A stretch of 64,000 bases of DNA. Source: Blastomussa wellsi (lineage: Eukaryota; Cnidaria; Anthozoa; Scleractinia; Plerogyridae). Position numbers and translations under genes: made by a program. This document shows positions 1-14,053 of the stretch, in pieces. The notes under the pieces are model-generated. The model was not told the DNA's origin, ran no database searches, and was given only the letters and a program-made list of their open reading frames with translations. Numbering within the stretch: the stretch's first letter is position 1; the number at the start of each line of letters is the position of its first letter. The DNA lies in the NCBI GenBank assembly GCA_947652115.1, contig OX393568.1, forward strand, positions 24,400,463 through 24,464,462, read 5' to 3'.

Positions 1-870
1 TTTCTCTTTCTCAATGTATCAGTTATTTGTGGGTGAGCACAGTGACACGAACACTTATGGTGAAAAGTGCGTGCTACTTCACTGAATAAAAAATAAAATT
101 TGCGGTTTAGCCACAAGTCTATACACGCAGTCGTAAATCACATATGGCAAAAAGTTCTTCACATCCACTTTATCGTAACTTTCAAACATAACAAAGGCAG
201 TGCAAGCAAACCGCAAATGAGCGTCATTTTTTTCTTGAAAGCCTTTTTTGGAAGATGTTTAACTATTTGACCTTTTTCATTGTTTGCTATACATTTCCTT
301 CTCTATGTACTTCCACCCACCCGAAATAGGAGAAGTGAACAAACGTTAGGGCGGGAACCACATCCTGCGAATAAACGAGTAAATTAAAATTCGGGTTTTT
401 TGTTACAAAGTAATGCGGCATCTTGTCTGTCGAAAGCTGAGAAATTGCCAAGAGAACGCTTTTAAGATACAAACATAGTCGTTCGAGCCGGGGCGCCCCT
501 AGTTTCGAAAATTTTCTACATTTTTCGGGCAAAACGCTCAGGATTCGGGCAAAACAGTTGCAATTTTTTGGCGGTTGTATACTAGTTTAATGCCAACGCA
601 TTCGGGATAGTGTATTTTTTCGGGAAGGGAGGTTACAGCCACACCCTCCCCCCCCCCCAAGCCCGAAGGTGCCCGTACGCCAATGGATACAAAGGACAAA
701 ATTCTTGTTGGATTACTAGTGCGGGGGGGAGACTGAAGAACCAACCCCACCCTCTTGCGTTAACCCTCAACCTCTTGTCCTTCACGTCATTTTTTATTCA
801 CCATTTTTTTCGTTTTTTTCGGTGTCAAACTGAAGTGAGTTATTAAGTAGTCCGTTGCCTTTTTTTCTAG
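1..870. other. Upstream intron or unassigned sequence
   Basis: I see no supportable exon here. The stretch ends in a good polypyrimidine tract and AG acceptor at 869-870, so it is probably the intron before the first visible cadherin exon. It contains a C-rich run near 645-658 and T-rich stretches. Short open frames on both strands lack splice context or family resemblance. Confidence 0.6.
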
Positions 871-3800
871 AAACCTTTCGATGCTGAAGAACTGAGTGAA
901 TGTAAGCTTCACATCCGAGGCAGTAGCAGTGATGGCGAAGGAGAGACGCAACTCATCGTAAAGATAATAAACGAAAATGACAACGCGCCAAAGTTTAGCC
1001 AGGCGCTGCATGTGGGGCGTGTGAATGAAGGCTTATCTGAAGACTCGCCTGTGATTGGTGGAGATGGGAAAACACTTGTCATTCACGCCAGTGATGCTGA
1101 CGTCAGCGAGAGCGATTTGATGTACGAGGTTGTTGGATGTTCGGCGTTTACAATCGATTCACAAACTGGAGCACTGCTCACCACAGAGGTGACGAGATTG
1201 AGCTAGCTATGGAGTTAGTTATAGACACTGTCTTGTTTCTTGGTCAGATTAGTGGTACAATACTTATTAATTCGATGCAATATTCTTTTCTTTCCAGGAA
1301 CTGGATTTCGAATCAGTATCATCGTACAAGTTCAAAGTCAAGGTTTCTGACGATGGAGTGCCAAGCCTTGCTGCTTTTACTGATGTTGAAGTGTTTGTTC
1401 AGGATGTGAATGACCTTCCCCCTGAGTTTGTCTCTCCAGTCTTCAGTGCGGTCGTGTACTTACCAACCTTCCCAGGCACGGAGGTCATCAGAGTTCACGC
1501 AACTGACGGAGATACTCTGCTTCTCACTGATCTGACTTATTATATTGTTACGCAGTCTCAGATCTTCGATATTTCTCCAACACTCGGTGTTGTAACCGTA
1601 AAGAACGTTTCTCTCTTACAAGAAGCCGTGTATCATGTCAAAGTTGCTGTATCAGATGAGAACTTCACTGATCTTGCCACTGTCGACATCGACTGTAAAG
1701 CACTGCCTGTCAGCGATCTGAAGTTCAGTCAGGCGATATACAACACGTCTGTCTTGGAGGGTCTCAGCACAACCAGCGATATCACTGAGGTCCGGGCTGT
1801 CGGTTATTCAGTTGGCGAGACCATCACCTACTCAATCGTGACTCCGTCGGATTTCTTCGTTATTTCCGAAAGTACAGGCATTGTGTCTACCTTGCCCGGA
1901 AGAGAGTTTGACCGCGAGACTGTTGATCGATATGAAGTCGTTGTACAAGCTCGTGACGGTGGGAAACCTTTCCCAAGAGTTGCCCAGAGCGTGGTGCATG
2001 TGACCGTTGATGATGTGAACGACAATGAGCCGAAGTTCACCGAGGAGTCGTACTTCTTCGTCGTACAGGTCAGCGTTGATGTTGGAGCATTCGTCGGACG
2101 AGTTGATGCACACGACAAGGACATCGGTAACAATGGCGCCATCAAGTATGTGATAGTTCCTATGTATTACAATTGCTTAGAAAACAGTCCTAAGAAAATA
2201 CGCGCGCTGATTGGTTAAAAATCGTGTTTCTATAACTCGATGGAAACACAGAACTAGCATGAGCTGTTGACGTAATGATGGCGCGAGCAAAGAGAATTTA
2301 CATTTTGATAATCAAAGTTAACAAGTCGTTTTCCTTTTTCTCGTCGCGGTGTTTTCTAAAAAAAATAGAAAACATGTACTTCGTGTTTCTATCGAATTAT
2401 AGAAACACTCCTGAAAGTTTGGGAGAACTCGAAAAAGCTGTGGAAACGTTACCACAGCATTTCTCGTTCTCCCAAACTTCCACTCGTGTTTGAGAAAAGC
2501 AATATGGAATTCATTTGTCATTTGACTGATTTGCATTTTGCGTTCTCCTCTGATCTAGATATTTACTCAAGGGGGGAGATGAGCGGCGATTCAGAGTGGA
2601 GCATGTCACTGGGAACATCAGAGTTCGTAGTCTGTTAGATGATGTAGTCGTTCCCAGGGTCTTTACCCTTGAAATCGAAGCGCACGATAAGGGCCTTGTA
2701 CGGTTGAGCACTAAAACGATTGTGAAGATCAAAGTGGTTGATAAAGAGACACCGATATTTGACCAGCTGTCGTACAAAAGAGTGCTTAAGGAGGATGTGA
2801 AAGTTGGCGAAGAAGTCAGTCGAGTGCAGGCTAGGAGCCCTGGAGGCGCTGACATCCTTTACTCAATCATGCAAGGGGATCCCTTAAATCAGTTCGCCAT
2901 TGATTTGAGAACAGGTAAATGCTCTCCCGATCCCTCCGATCCCGGGCATTAAAAGACTGGCATAAAAGTTAGACAGAGGGTATGGATGAATGAATAAAGC
3001 GCGGGAAAAGATGAGACTAGTGTCAAGCGCGGGGAAACATGTAACTAGTGTCAAGCGCGGGAAAACATGTAATTAGTGTCAAGCGCGGGAAACTGATGTA
3101 ATCACTGTCGTGCGGGAAAACATGTAACCGGTGTCAAGCGCGGGAAAGCATGAGACTAGTGTCAAGCGTTGGAAATATATAGCCAGTAGCTATAGCTAGT
3201 GACAACCGCGGGGAAGGGTGCCTGAGCCAATTCACGGTTAGTTTTTTAAGTTAAAACTTGAAAAGGCAAGTTTTCGCCTTGCAAAGACAGTTTGGTACAT
3301 TGCTGTGATAGTTTGGCGGGGGAATGAAAATCGAACGTCTAGCTATTTACCATATTAAATGAAAGAGAAAGAATGCACTAAGTTGGCGAGCATTTCGAAT
3401 TAGCGGACCCAGGGATGGTTTAAGTGTTCTCACTATTTTTATTTACTTTTTTACCAGGTATCCTGACAGTAGAATCTCGTCTTGACTACGAGGCTCAGAA
3501 AAGTTACCAGCTTCTTGTCCGAGCTACTGACGCGAAGACAACATCATACGGAGAAATCTACGTCGATATTACCGTCACAGATGTCAACGATATTGCTCCG
3601 GTATTCAACCAGTCACTCTACTTGGCGATGATTTCCGAAGCTGCCCCGATTGGCACCTCGGTGATTTCCGTCAAAGCGTTCGATGGAGACTCGGGAGTTA
3701 ACAAGGCCTTGACGTACCGACTCGAAACCTTGAGTATGAACAATAACAACAGCAAGATTAGCGAATTCTTCATTATCAGCCAGGAAAAATGCCAGATCTC

Positions 3801-6800
3801 AGTCGCGAAGGAACTTGACTACGAAACTAATGTGGTTCATGAACTGAAAGTTGTCGTCACTGATGGCGGGAATCCACCGCTGACTGGAGAGGCACGTGTG
3901 CGCGTTGTGGTTGAAGATGCCAACGATAACCCGCCCATGTTCGAGCAGGACAACTACGCCACGTCCATATCTGGTAGTGCGGGGCCTGGGTTCTTTGTCA
4001 CACGTGTCGTAGCGGCTGACCCGGATGAAAGTGATGTTGGAAAGTTGGTTTACTCGATCAACTCTGGACAAGGTAAGGAATACTTTCAAGTGGATCGCAG
4101 ATCCGGTGTTCTGACTATCTCCAGGCAAGCCGGCATTGAACGCGGCAAAGTTTACGATCTCGGTGTTGAAGTGACAGACGGGAAGTGGACTGCGCAAACC
4201 AGCGTTCGAGTGGTGATTGGCGACACGAACGACCACAGCCCAGTGTTCCATCAAGAAATCTACACTGTTAATTTCTACGAGAATTACCCGCCAGGAACGT
4301 TCGTCACTATGGTTGCCGCTACTGATAAAGACTCGGGTAAATACGCGCGCGTTCGCTATTCTGTTGACGATCTGGAGGCCGCAGAAAAGTTCAGTATTGA
4401 CGCTGAAACAGGAATGATATACAGCAGGCTCACCTTTGATCGCGAGAACTCGTCCCATGCCTTTACGTCGGTTCCCATCCGAGCCACTGATGGTGGGGGA
4501 CGGTTTGGATTCTGTACAGTAGAGGTATGTGATTTTCATGCCATGCTTTTTATACGTGTATAAATAAATATTGATGATGTTATTAGTTAGTCCAAGGAGG
4601 TTACGTAGAGCACGTCATTATCGTTCACTCACCTGTAAGCCATTTCCTCTCTCTCTATTTTCATTCGCTCGTTGTAAGCTCTTTCTCTGTCGTTCCAGAG
4701 GTCTAGGGGCATTGTCGTGACTTGTTAGTTATTGAGCAGCATTCAGAGCAGTCAAAACGCATTGCACACATATGCAGACATTTCTTGTTCGAGACACATA
4801 AAAGGGAAGACGCAAGTCTTAACGAGAGACCTTGAGGCTTGTTTTACGCCTAACGGCTAAGTTATTTTGTTGGCCGTTTTACGGCTATCGTTTATCCCCA
4901 TTTAGACCATTCTATTTAATTTATCACACTTCCCGTGCTTTGTCGACAGGTGCAAATCTTAGACGAGAACGACAACCAGCCCAAGTTTGAGCTTCCGCGA
5001 TACGAGGTAACTGTCCAGCGTGCTACCCCTATCGGCACTGCCATCCTGATGACGTCAGCAAACGATGTGGACACCGGAAGTAACAGTGTTCTGACGTACG
5101 TCATTCTTGGGCACCAGACCCCACCTGTGTTTGAAATAGAAGAAAACTCAGGATTTATTAAAGTAGCTCAGCAGCCTGAAGAGAAGACGTACATGTTTCA
5201 TGTGCTGGTGAAGGACGGCGGCAATCCGCAGTTACGGAACATGGTCTCTGTCTCTGTGAACGTCCTCAGCAAGAACGCGAAGATTTTGCAGTTTGAAAAG
5301 GCGGAGTATCGAGTCAGTGTGTCTGAAGATACAAGTATCAATGCTGTGATCGCAACAGTACGTACCTCGTTTCCAGGAAGCGCTCGTCCACTCGTCCGTT
5401 TTGAGATTATTCCTGGAAATTCGCCGCAGTCTCGAGGAGAGAAGTTCAGTATTGACGCAAGCGGCCAAATCACACTCAAAGGCTCTCTGGATTATGAGAA
5501 GTTAAAGAGATACGTTCTCGTTATCGAGGCCAATGCGTCTGCAATCTCCCAAGTCGCACGTACTGTGGTTATCGTGTCAGTTACTGACATAAATGACAAC
5601 AAGCCGCATTTTGTTGCTAATCCATACAGGGTCAGTATACCGGAGAACATCAAGGTCGGCTCCAAGGTGCTGAGAGTGTTTGCTGAGGATTTAGATGACT
5701 CAAACAATGGACAGATCCTGTACGGTTTCACATCTAGTAAGAGAGAATCAGAGTTCTTTATCGACAAACACACCGGTTGGATCACAACAGTATCTCCGCT
5801 CGATCGCGAAGTTTCAGGTTTCCGTACACTGCGCGTGCGCGCTACTGACAGAGGGGAGGTTACACAGTTGTCGGGTCACACTGCTGTGCACGTGACCGTC
5901 CTGGACGTGAACGACTCTCCTCCCAAGTTTGCTCAGGAAATATTCGAGTTTTTCATCCGTGAAGACGCGCTGATCGGCCAAGAAGTCGGAACACTCGTGG
6001 CCAATGATAAAGACATGATCTCTGACACATACTTCTTCATAATGTCTGGCGATCCTCAAACTAAATTCGGGATTGAACAGAAAACTGGTAAAGTTTTCGT
6101 GCATTCTTCGCTTGATCGGGAGTCCGTATCGTCGTATAAGCTGAACGTGAGCGCGTCTGACGGTCTTTTCACCAGCTTCGCTACTTTGAACATCACAGTC
6201 CTGGATGCCAATGACAATCTACCGGTTTGTACCCAGTCCATCTCCATTGTTCATCTTAGCGAGGACGCGGCGACTGGTACCGAGGTGTTGATTGTGGAGG
6301 CTACTGATCCAGATGTTAATGATAATGGCAAGTTGAGGTACAAGGTGTTTGGTCAAGGAATTGGTGTCTTCACTATTGAGAATGGAACAGGTGGGTCACG
6401 CTGTCACGTCACGTCATACTTACCCAACGTTAAGATAAATGTATTTTGTGTTAATAGTATTGAGCCGGCGATGTTCACTTGATTGTCGAATGTAATCCGC
6501 GTCTGCGTGACTTTTCCGACCATTCAGGAGTAAAACCAAGACAATTCGTGGCTCACTTACGAACAGTTTTCCGTGCATCGCACCCGCTTTATGTATTTGC
6601 TTCAATTTTTTCAGAGAATTGTCTCTTGTGATTGGGCAGAGTGATTAATTTGGTTTTACAAAACTAATCAGTTAAAAATCGCTCTATGACTTAGCTGCTA
6701 TCTTAATTGCGAGAAGTGAAAGCCTGTTCCTGTTTACGGCGTTGTAAAATGTTATATAATTTGTCATGTAGGACGTTGTCATTGCTACTGTTGCTAATAT

Positions 6801-9800
6801 TTTTTGTCTGGTCTCCTGTGTTCGATTGAAATAATAGCATTAATTGCTCTTTACTATAAATCTGTTGAAATTAGTTATTGTCTGTTTTAGGAAACGCATT
6901 CATTCTGTTGGGGTTTCAAAGTTTATTACTGAAACACAGACTGAGTCAGCGTTGTGCTATTAACCTTGCCTTTTTTGCAACTCTTCCGTTAGGTCGCCTA
7001 GTAACAGCTGCGCCACTTGACCGCGAGGCGCAAGATATGTATAACTTCATGGTGTCAGCGGAAGACCGTGGAGGGCAGGCATGTTTCAGTAATGTTACAG
7101 TCCTTCTGGAAGACGTCAACGACAACGCGCCAGTATTTACCCAATTGGCATACAGGAAATCTGTGTACGAGGACGCGCGCATAAACAAGGTGTTGCTGCA
7201 GGTTAAAGCGGATGATGTTGATATTGGAAAGAACAGAAAGATCTCGTATTCTTTGTTGGATACGATGGACAGTACGTTCGGTATTGACTCTGAAACTGGC
7301 ATAATAACTTTGAAAAAAGTTCTAAACAGAGAGAAACAAGCGGAATACGTGCTGACCGTGCAGGCAGAGGACACGGGATCTCCCGCCAAGTCTGGCACGT
7401 GTTCTGTGGTGATTCAGGTGTTAAACATCAATGACCTCCCACCGGAGTTCCTGGATTCTAGCTTTAAAGCCAATGTCAGCGAGGACGCCACCATAGGGAC
7501 AAAGATAACCATGATTAATGCCATCAGCCGAGAAGCTGGAGACGAAGAGATCTCGTACGAGATCCTCAAAGGCCCAGATTCGGACATGTTCAAGATTGAC
7601 AAGGAGACTGGAGCTGTGACCCTGCATGGGAACCTTGATTTCGAGACAAGGAAGACCTATTCACTGACGATTCAAGCCAGTGACGTCGGCCCACCAGTTC
7701 TCAGTACAACCGCGTCCCTGACGGTGATTGTTGTTGATGCAAATGATCACATCCCCAAGTTTGGCAGCGATCTTTACACCGCTAAAGTGGACGAAAACTC
7801 TGCTTTGGACACGTTTGTTCTCCAGGTATTCGCCACTGATTTGGACAGCGGTCATAACCGGGAGATTCAGTATTCAATCGCAAAGGGAAACGAAGCTGGT
7901 AAGTTTAAAATTAATCACATGACCGGCGTAATCACCACTGACGCGCATGTCGACTATGAAACAGTGTCCAAGTACTCCTTGACGCTGCGGGCTCAAGATC
8001 AAGGCGTACCTCCGCTGTCCTCGGAGACCCAAGTTCGCGTGACCATCAACGACTTGAATGATAACCCGCCAGAGTTTAGCAACACTAATTTCACAGTGTC
8101 TGTAAGCGAGAAAGCGCTTGTTGGGACGACTGTGATCTTCTTGCGGCCGCATGACCGAGATGGGCATGGGAACGGGGGTCCATTTACGTTTATGAGATTG
8201 GAAGGAGACGAGACGAAGTTCAGGCTGCAGAGAGATGGACTAATAACAAAGGCTGGTCCTCTGGATCACAGAGTCGGGCAACACAAATTTAAGATCCGCG
8301 TGTTCGATAGCGGTGAACCACCGCAGTACATTGACAAAACTGTTACCATTAAGGTTGTTGAAGGCGTCACGCATCCTCCTGTCGTTGAACCGCTGACCGT
8401 GTACCTCAACTTGTACAGCTCACAATTCAACGGAGGCGTTATTGGTAGCGTTAAAGGGAGCGATGAAGATGGGGACCCTCTCAGGTATTCGATTGTTGCA
8501 CCTCGGGCTGGTAGCTCCTTTACCCTAACAACTGACGGAATAATCAGTGCCACGCCAAACGTCCCAAGCCAACTCTATAAACTAAATGTCAGCGTCACTG
8601 ATGGAAAATACTTCACTTACGCTCCAGTGGAAATTCTGGTGTCTGATATCACTGAAGATATCTTGGCACATTCTCTAACTCTTCGTCTGTCAGATCTGGG
8701 ACCTGGTACGTTCGTGGAAAATAACCTGGCAAAGTGTCGAGATTACCTGGGAGTCCTGCTAAATGTTCCAGCCCTCAATGTCCATATATGGAGCCTACAG
8801 TCTTCTGATAGCAGTCTGGATGTTGTGTTCGCTGTGATGAAGCGAGTCAAGGTAGGTTCCTGTTTGACGTCATTCAAATTCAGGCTAAATAAACCCTTTT
8901 CACTGAGGACATCATGCTGACTGCTTTCCTTACCCCCTCCTATATGTGTTCAATCCTTGTAAAGGGCTGGCCAGGAAGTTCAAGCACTTGATAGTTTTCA
9001 GGTTATTTTGACACACTTTTATGTTTTCTTTAGGGTTTATTTTCCTCGCAGCACGTCGCGAACAAGCTGAACTCCTCCCGCGGTGACTTCCAGAGGTCAG
9101 TTGGTGTCAAGGTGGGGTACATTGGTGTCAGCCAGTGTCGTCTGATGTACTGCCCGGAAAACTATGAATGTCAAACAGTCTTCAAACCGCAAAACAAGCA
9201 GATAAGGATCATGTCTGAACGCACCACGTACATATCGTATGAGCATTCCAGGAGTCACGCGTGCATGTGTGACCGTGACACAGGTAAGTTAACATTTAAG
9301 GATTCGTGCGTGTTTGACAAGGAATGGATTTGAGGATTGCAAAACGCTTTGTTTGTACACCATATAAAACCATTTCTTGAACTGAATTGTTTCAAATGGC
9401 CAAAGATCAGCACTTAATTTATACCCCTAGCGTCAAAGAAATGCGCCTTTGAGTGCATTTTTCCGTTGTTGGTACGGGAGACCGGTTTTTTTTTTTCGTA
9501 AGACTGACCACATAATACTCTGTTCCAGGATGTGCGAGTGGTAAATGTGCAGCCAGTCCCTGCCCGGTTGGATACAAGTGCGCGGACTTTCCACAGGGCT
9601 TCCAATGTAAATGCGTGGATTCATCTAAATGCGATAAAGAAAAGTCGGGCTGTGTGGACACTTCATGCATAACAGGTATGTAGTACCTTGCTCTCTGCTG
9701 AATTTAATTTTGCTTGTTTTATATAGTTGAACTTTTTGGTGTCCTTGTCTTTCAGTTGCTTGTGAACGATTTATTAAACCAAAACGAAAGTAATTATGTC

Positions 9801-12409
9801 TGGTCAATGGCAAGAAACGCAAATATTCACTTTTTAAGTCAACTGTTGTGTCTCCGCAGTGGAAGTTCAAAAGCGTGAATATCTGTGATGTGGCATACCA
9901 ATTCAAAAAGTTTAGTCGTCTCAGGAAATGCGCCTTTCAGTGAAACATATTAATCAGTTAAGATAAATAGCATGTTGAAATTTAGCCGCTTTTGAGTGTC
10001 GTGTACTTGGTGTTGTTTTGCAGGCAACAAAGGCATGACGTTTGGTGGGGATTCCTACATCCGTTATCGGTTGAAAGAATCATTTGACGAGCCTTCCCGC
10101 TCCATCAGCCTCGCTCTCAAGACAACCGAGCCACAAGGAACACTGGTGTTCGCCGCTGGACAGTATGATTATAGCATATTGGAGGTTTGTCTTGTGCTTA
10201 TTTCATTTCAAAAGACAGAGATAGATAATATAACCTTGGCCGTTTGCTTTAACATTGTTTTCTCTCCCCAGATTGTGAATGGCCGCCTTCAGTTACGGTT
10301 TGATTTCGGCAGCGGAGCCGGAGTGGTAAACCTAGACTGGGCACGAGTGGATGATGGAAAGTGGCATCACGTGACAGTCATGCGGCAAGGTAACCACGCC
10401 ACTCTCATCCTGGATCAAGGTCGTCACCGCGCCTGGAACAAGTCTCCCGGGAAAATGAGAATTCTGAATCTCGACGATAATGCGATTTATTTTGGCGCCA
10501 AAGTTGTGAGGTCCAAGAGCAGGAGAAATATAAATAAGCCAGGTAAGAAGGATTTTCCACATCTAAGTTCCTTTTGATAGGGTAGGACAACAATGCAAGA
10601 ATAATTGATTATTGATAGACCAAGCGGCTCAGTAAGGGAAGCTCTGCGGTCCAAAAGAGGAACGTGCTAGACATTGGCTGATTTTTTCCCCTCTTTTTCT
10701 CTACAGGACGGCGAGTAGAGAATGGCTTCCAAGGTTGCCTGCAGAATTTAAATCTGAACGGTGAAGACCTTCCCATGTCGGGCTCAAACAGTCACGTGGC
10801 CGCCGAACCATACAAGGCAGTACCAGGTTGCCATGGTGACAGCAGCCATTGCGCAAGCGCACCGTGTAACAACGGTGGAACCTGCTTTCCAAATGGAGAT
10901 AGTGGCTTTACTTGCGCATGCCCAAAGGGAGTCAAAGGAAAAGTTTGCGAGCAAGACACCAGGCCCTGCGCGTCAAACCCGTGTGTAAACAACGCCAACT
11001 GCACAAATCTGGACGATGATTACGTATGTGTCTGCAGCGCTGGCTTTTCCGGAAAGAACTGCGGCCAAGGATATCATTGCAATCGCTCACCTTGCAAGAA
11101 CGGAGGTACATGCCAGGAAAGAAACGATGGGTCGGCGATCTGCCTCTGCTTTCCAGGTTACACGGGTCCGGATTGCTCTCAAGACGTGGACGAATGTGCG
11201 AGTTCTCCATGTCAGAACGGAGGCGTGTGTGTGAACACAGTGGGCAGCTTCATATGCAATTGTTCGACCAGCACACATGGTGGAAAACTTTGCGAACAGG
11301 TGTTGGCTAAAGTTGAAGCCAGACGCGGCTGGCCACTTGGACAAACTGAAATCATCGGCATCGCTGTAGTGCTGGCGGTTCTTCTGCTTGTTGTCTTCCT
11401 TGTTGTAATTTTCCTTCGGCGCCGAGCCAAGAGAAGACGAGACAGGCGTGCTCAATCTGGAGCTGCTAAGACCGCGGTTCTCAAGGTTTCCCCGCCCGTG
11501 GTAGGCTCAGAGGTGACGTCTCCTGAGCCTCCCACCCCTCCCCCGAGGGAAATTCATGGGTACAACGTGGACGACCTCGGGATGCCTCCAGGATATGATG
11601 CGGAAGACTCATGGCGCAGGCGCGAGAAAGCCCACAAAGACTTCGGTACCATGAAAACGCTGACGTCTTTATCAGATAACAACCTCCCTGGTTATCAGTG
11701 GGACTACACGGACATCCCGGCTGACTTGGTTCCAAAAACTCCCTTGTCCAAGGAACATTCCAGCAGTTACGAAGGCGCTTCGGCGTGTGCGTCATTTGCA
11801 CCTGAGGTGCCTCAGAGACCTTCCAGCTTTAGGTCATCACAGGGATCCCTTGATGTACCGGAAGTTCCCAAGAGACCAAGGAACTATAAAGTGTCCGAAT
11901 CTGAAGATGGCTACCCGGACGTACCCCATGTTCCGAAGAAACCCATGGAATATCTCAACCCGAAGGGTAAATCCTCTTCAAGGTACTCCATGGACTCTCG
12001 TTTTTCGGAGTTCTCGGACGCTACTGATCTCGATCCAGACATCTTCAGGGGTCGGTTCCCACGCCCTCCCAGAGAGCCTTATCCCGAGAGCTTGGATCAA
12101 CATCCCGTGGGATCCTACGCACCAACACTGACGACCCGCGGGTCGGAGCTAGGAAGTATCACAGACGGGATGTACTCGGAGGATGACCTCGAACGGGTGT
12201 ACCTCGGGAATCGAATGGAGGCGTGCGATGATTCACCAGAGAACTCTTACCTTCATTCCGAGAACTGCTCCGAGGACGAGGATGAAGACGACCAAGATGA
12301 GAGATACGCTGGAGCTCCTCCTGATCCAGAGTTTCATATTGCATTACAAAGAGAAATCAAGGAGATGATGAACGAACTGGAAGAGCTAAAAATGGAATCC
12401 GAACTTTGA
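871..12409 (+). CDS. FAT-type protocadherin, 3' half of gene
   Basis: Large adhesion receptor of planar polarity and growth control. Exons, all phase-compatible: 871-1188, 1298-2145, 2559-2914, 3458-4524, 4950-6390, 6993-8851, 9034-9283, 9529-9675, 10024-10184, 10272-10542, 10707-12409 (8421 nt, about 2806 aa). The first roughly 1880 residues are tandem cadherin repeats with DxNDN/LDRE calcium motifs (DVNDNEP, DANDNPP, PLDRE), about 17 by length. Then comes the membrane-proximal FAT block (HSLTLRLSDLGPGTFV), a Cys-rich/EGF-like stretch, one laminin-G domain (exons 9-11), four EGF modules (the last with DVDEC), a transmembrane helix (IIGIAVVLAVLLLVVFLV) followed by RRRAKRRR, and a long tail. 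The tail motif PGYQWDYTD resembles the FAT1/2/3 tail. FAT proteins usually have about 34 cadherins, so half the gene lies upstream. One LamG favours FAT1/3-like over FAT4-like. It ends in SEL, a possible class I PDZ ligand. The 5' end is missing because of the window edge. Confidence 0.93.
2403..2489. repeat. Inverted repeat (small fold-back) in cadherin intron
   Basis: The arms AAGTTTGGGAGAAC...GCTGTGG (from 2414) and CCACAGC...GTTCTCCCAAACTT (to 2480) are reverse complements around a short loop. Weaker pairing (AAACAC/GTGTTT) extends outward. It looks like a short MITE or fold-back relic. A second GTGTTTCTAT...GGAAACAC motif lies at about 2224-2251. Confidence 0.6.
2998..3176 (+). repeat. 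Minisatellite, about 28-30 bp unit
   Basis: About six imperfect tandem copies of a unit containing AGTGTCAAGCGCGGGAAA and ACATGTAACT lie in the intron between cadherin exons 3 and 4. The last copies are diverged (GTCAAGCGTTGG). Confidence 0.85.
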
Positions 12410-13796
12410 TACAGCGCTAAATGCAACCTACAGAGACTTAATGATCCTATAGAGAACGCAGACCTTTCTGTTAGCATTTTATAACGAAGGCTTTTCCACC
12501 GGAAAAATGTGCATATTATAAAGATTCACCAAAGGCTAAGTTCGTTAGCACTATTAACGATCAATCCCACTTGGCCGGAGAGCGGGTTTCCAATGTCATT
12601 TCGTACAACGCTTTATCTCTGTCAATTTTCAGGGAAAATTTAACCAATCCTAGAAGAGTGTCTATTTCTCTTGGACACACGAATTTTGTATTTTTTCTAT
12701 GATATCTAATCATTTGATACCATATGGTTTCTTTGTTAAAAGCCATCGGAAACCCGATCTGACTCTAAAATGTTTATTATTTTCCGTAGAAACTTGAAAA
12801 ATTGTCATAAAAAGAGAGTAGGTAGAAAGTTTAAGAAATTAGGGGTTAAGAATGAACCGACTGCAAGAGTCTGGGGTATCTCGGTGAAAATGTTGTTTTG
12901 AAAGAGAAAAGGCGTTTATAAGCTGATTTACCCTGGAACAATTCAGAAGATTTTATAGCAAAAGAATAGAACGTTTATTTTGAATTTTGAGAGAAAAATA
13001 AGCCGTTTTGAGACGTTAAATTATTTCCATGCCAACTGTTGACAGTTTTTAATTGAGAGATTTTTAGTTTTTATATTGTTCACCCATGTTTTTGAGCCGA
13101 TTTTTTGTCGATCGTGTTTGGAATAATATTTAAAAATCTTGTACTGTACAGAACAAGGTTCGTGGTTTGTGAGATTAACGTTGTTCATGCGTTATTTATC
13201 GGAATGTAAAAACGAGCTGGGCAGATAAGAAGCGTAAAAACGAGCTGGGTAGGTACGAAGTGTAAAAACGTGCTTGCCAATAGATGTAATTTATTTTGTA
13301 TGAGCTCTTGACACTGTCAGTTTTTGACTTGAAGTCAGTTAAGTATCTTTTATAAAGAAATTTGTACTCATTTTAGGCTCTAAGTTTAGTAATAAAAATG
13401 TTGACGTGTACACTTGAGTTTTTTCTCTGGTAAAGTTCCGATAAGTTCTTTGTTATTGCGAACCCCTTTAAATCAAAGTACCAAAGCTACCAACAGTGTA
13501 CTGTATTGGAACAAAACCTCGGAATAACGAGTCCCAATTGTAACTGATACAATTTTCCAGTACCAAGGGGTCTTCTAGAATAGCTCACTTGTAGTGATGG
13601 CCTGAGCTGAGCCGAGAGTATCCACGTGGGCGCTTATGAGATTTTAAGTGTTGAGGGGGAGGGGAACAAATGTCGACACAGGGAACCCATAACGCTGATT
13701 TTAGAGAACTGAAAGAAAACGACAGATAGCATGTGGAGCTGAAGGGAAAAATAAAAATGTCTGTGGCGATTTGCTTCCCGATAACTGAGAGGGAAA
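12410..13796 (+). other. 3' UTR of FAT-like gene and intergenic sequence
   Basis: AT-rich non-coding sequence after the stop at 12407-12409. A canonical AATAAA lies at 13391-13396 and is a plausible poly(A) signal, implying a 3' UTR of about 1 kb. A short direct repeat (GTAAAAACGAGCTGG-like) occurs around 13206-13270. No other gene is seen. Confidence 0.5.
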
Positions 13797-13960
13797 GTGA
13801 AGAATGATCATCGCAGTTAATTTCCAATTTTAAGCAATTGGAAAGAAGATTTTCATCTATATCCGCAGTTCAAATATGAATTATTTCATATATACTACAC
13901 ATCATTCCACTCCTCACGGGAAGATGCGAACTCAATAAATTGACCTCCCTCCCAATGTGT

Positions 13961-14032
13961 GGCTTCATAGCCTAGTTGGTAGAGCATCGCACCGGTATCG
14001 CGGAGATCACGGGTTCGAATCCCGTTGAAGCC
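13961..14032 (+). tRNA. tRNA-like module, anticodon position GGT (Thr-like), probably pseudo/SINE-borne
   Basis: This 72-nt sequence folds as a cloverleaf. The acceptor stem is GGCTTCA/TGAAGCC, the T-arm is ACGGG-TTCGAAT-CCCGT, and both Pol III boxes fit consensus (A box TAGCCTAGTTGG, B box GGTTCGAATCC). A T6 run follows five bases downstream (CTGATTTTTT). Odd points: the anticodon loop reads CCGGTAT with C, not T, at position 33; the anticodon stem has an A-C mismatch at its last pair; and it sits in a repeat with an (ATT)n tail. A repeat-borne tRNA-like gene is more likely than a translating tRNA-Thr. Confidence 0.45.
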
Positions 14033-14053
14033 CTGATTTTTTAAAATTATTAC

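Noticed and set aside
1828..2145. Antisense frames of 93-105 aa over cadherin exons
   Set aside because: They are complementary shadows of the strongly coding plus-strand cadherin exon.
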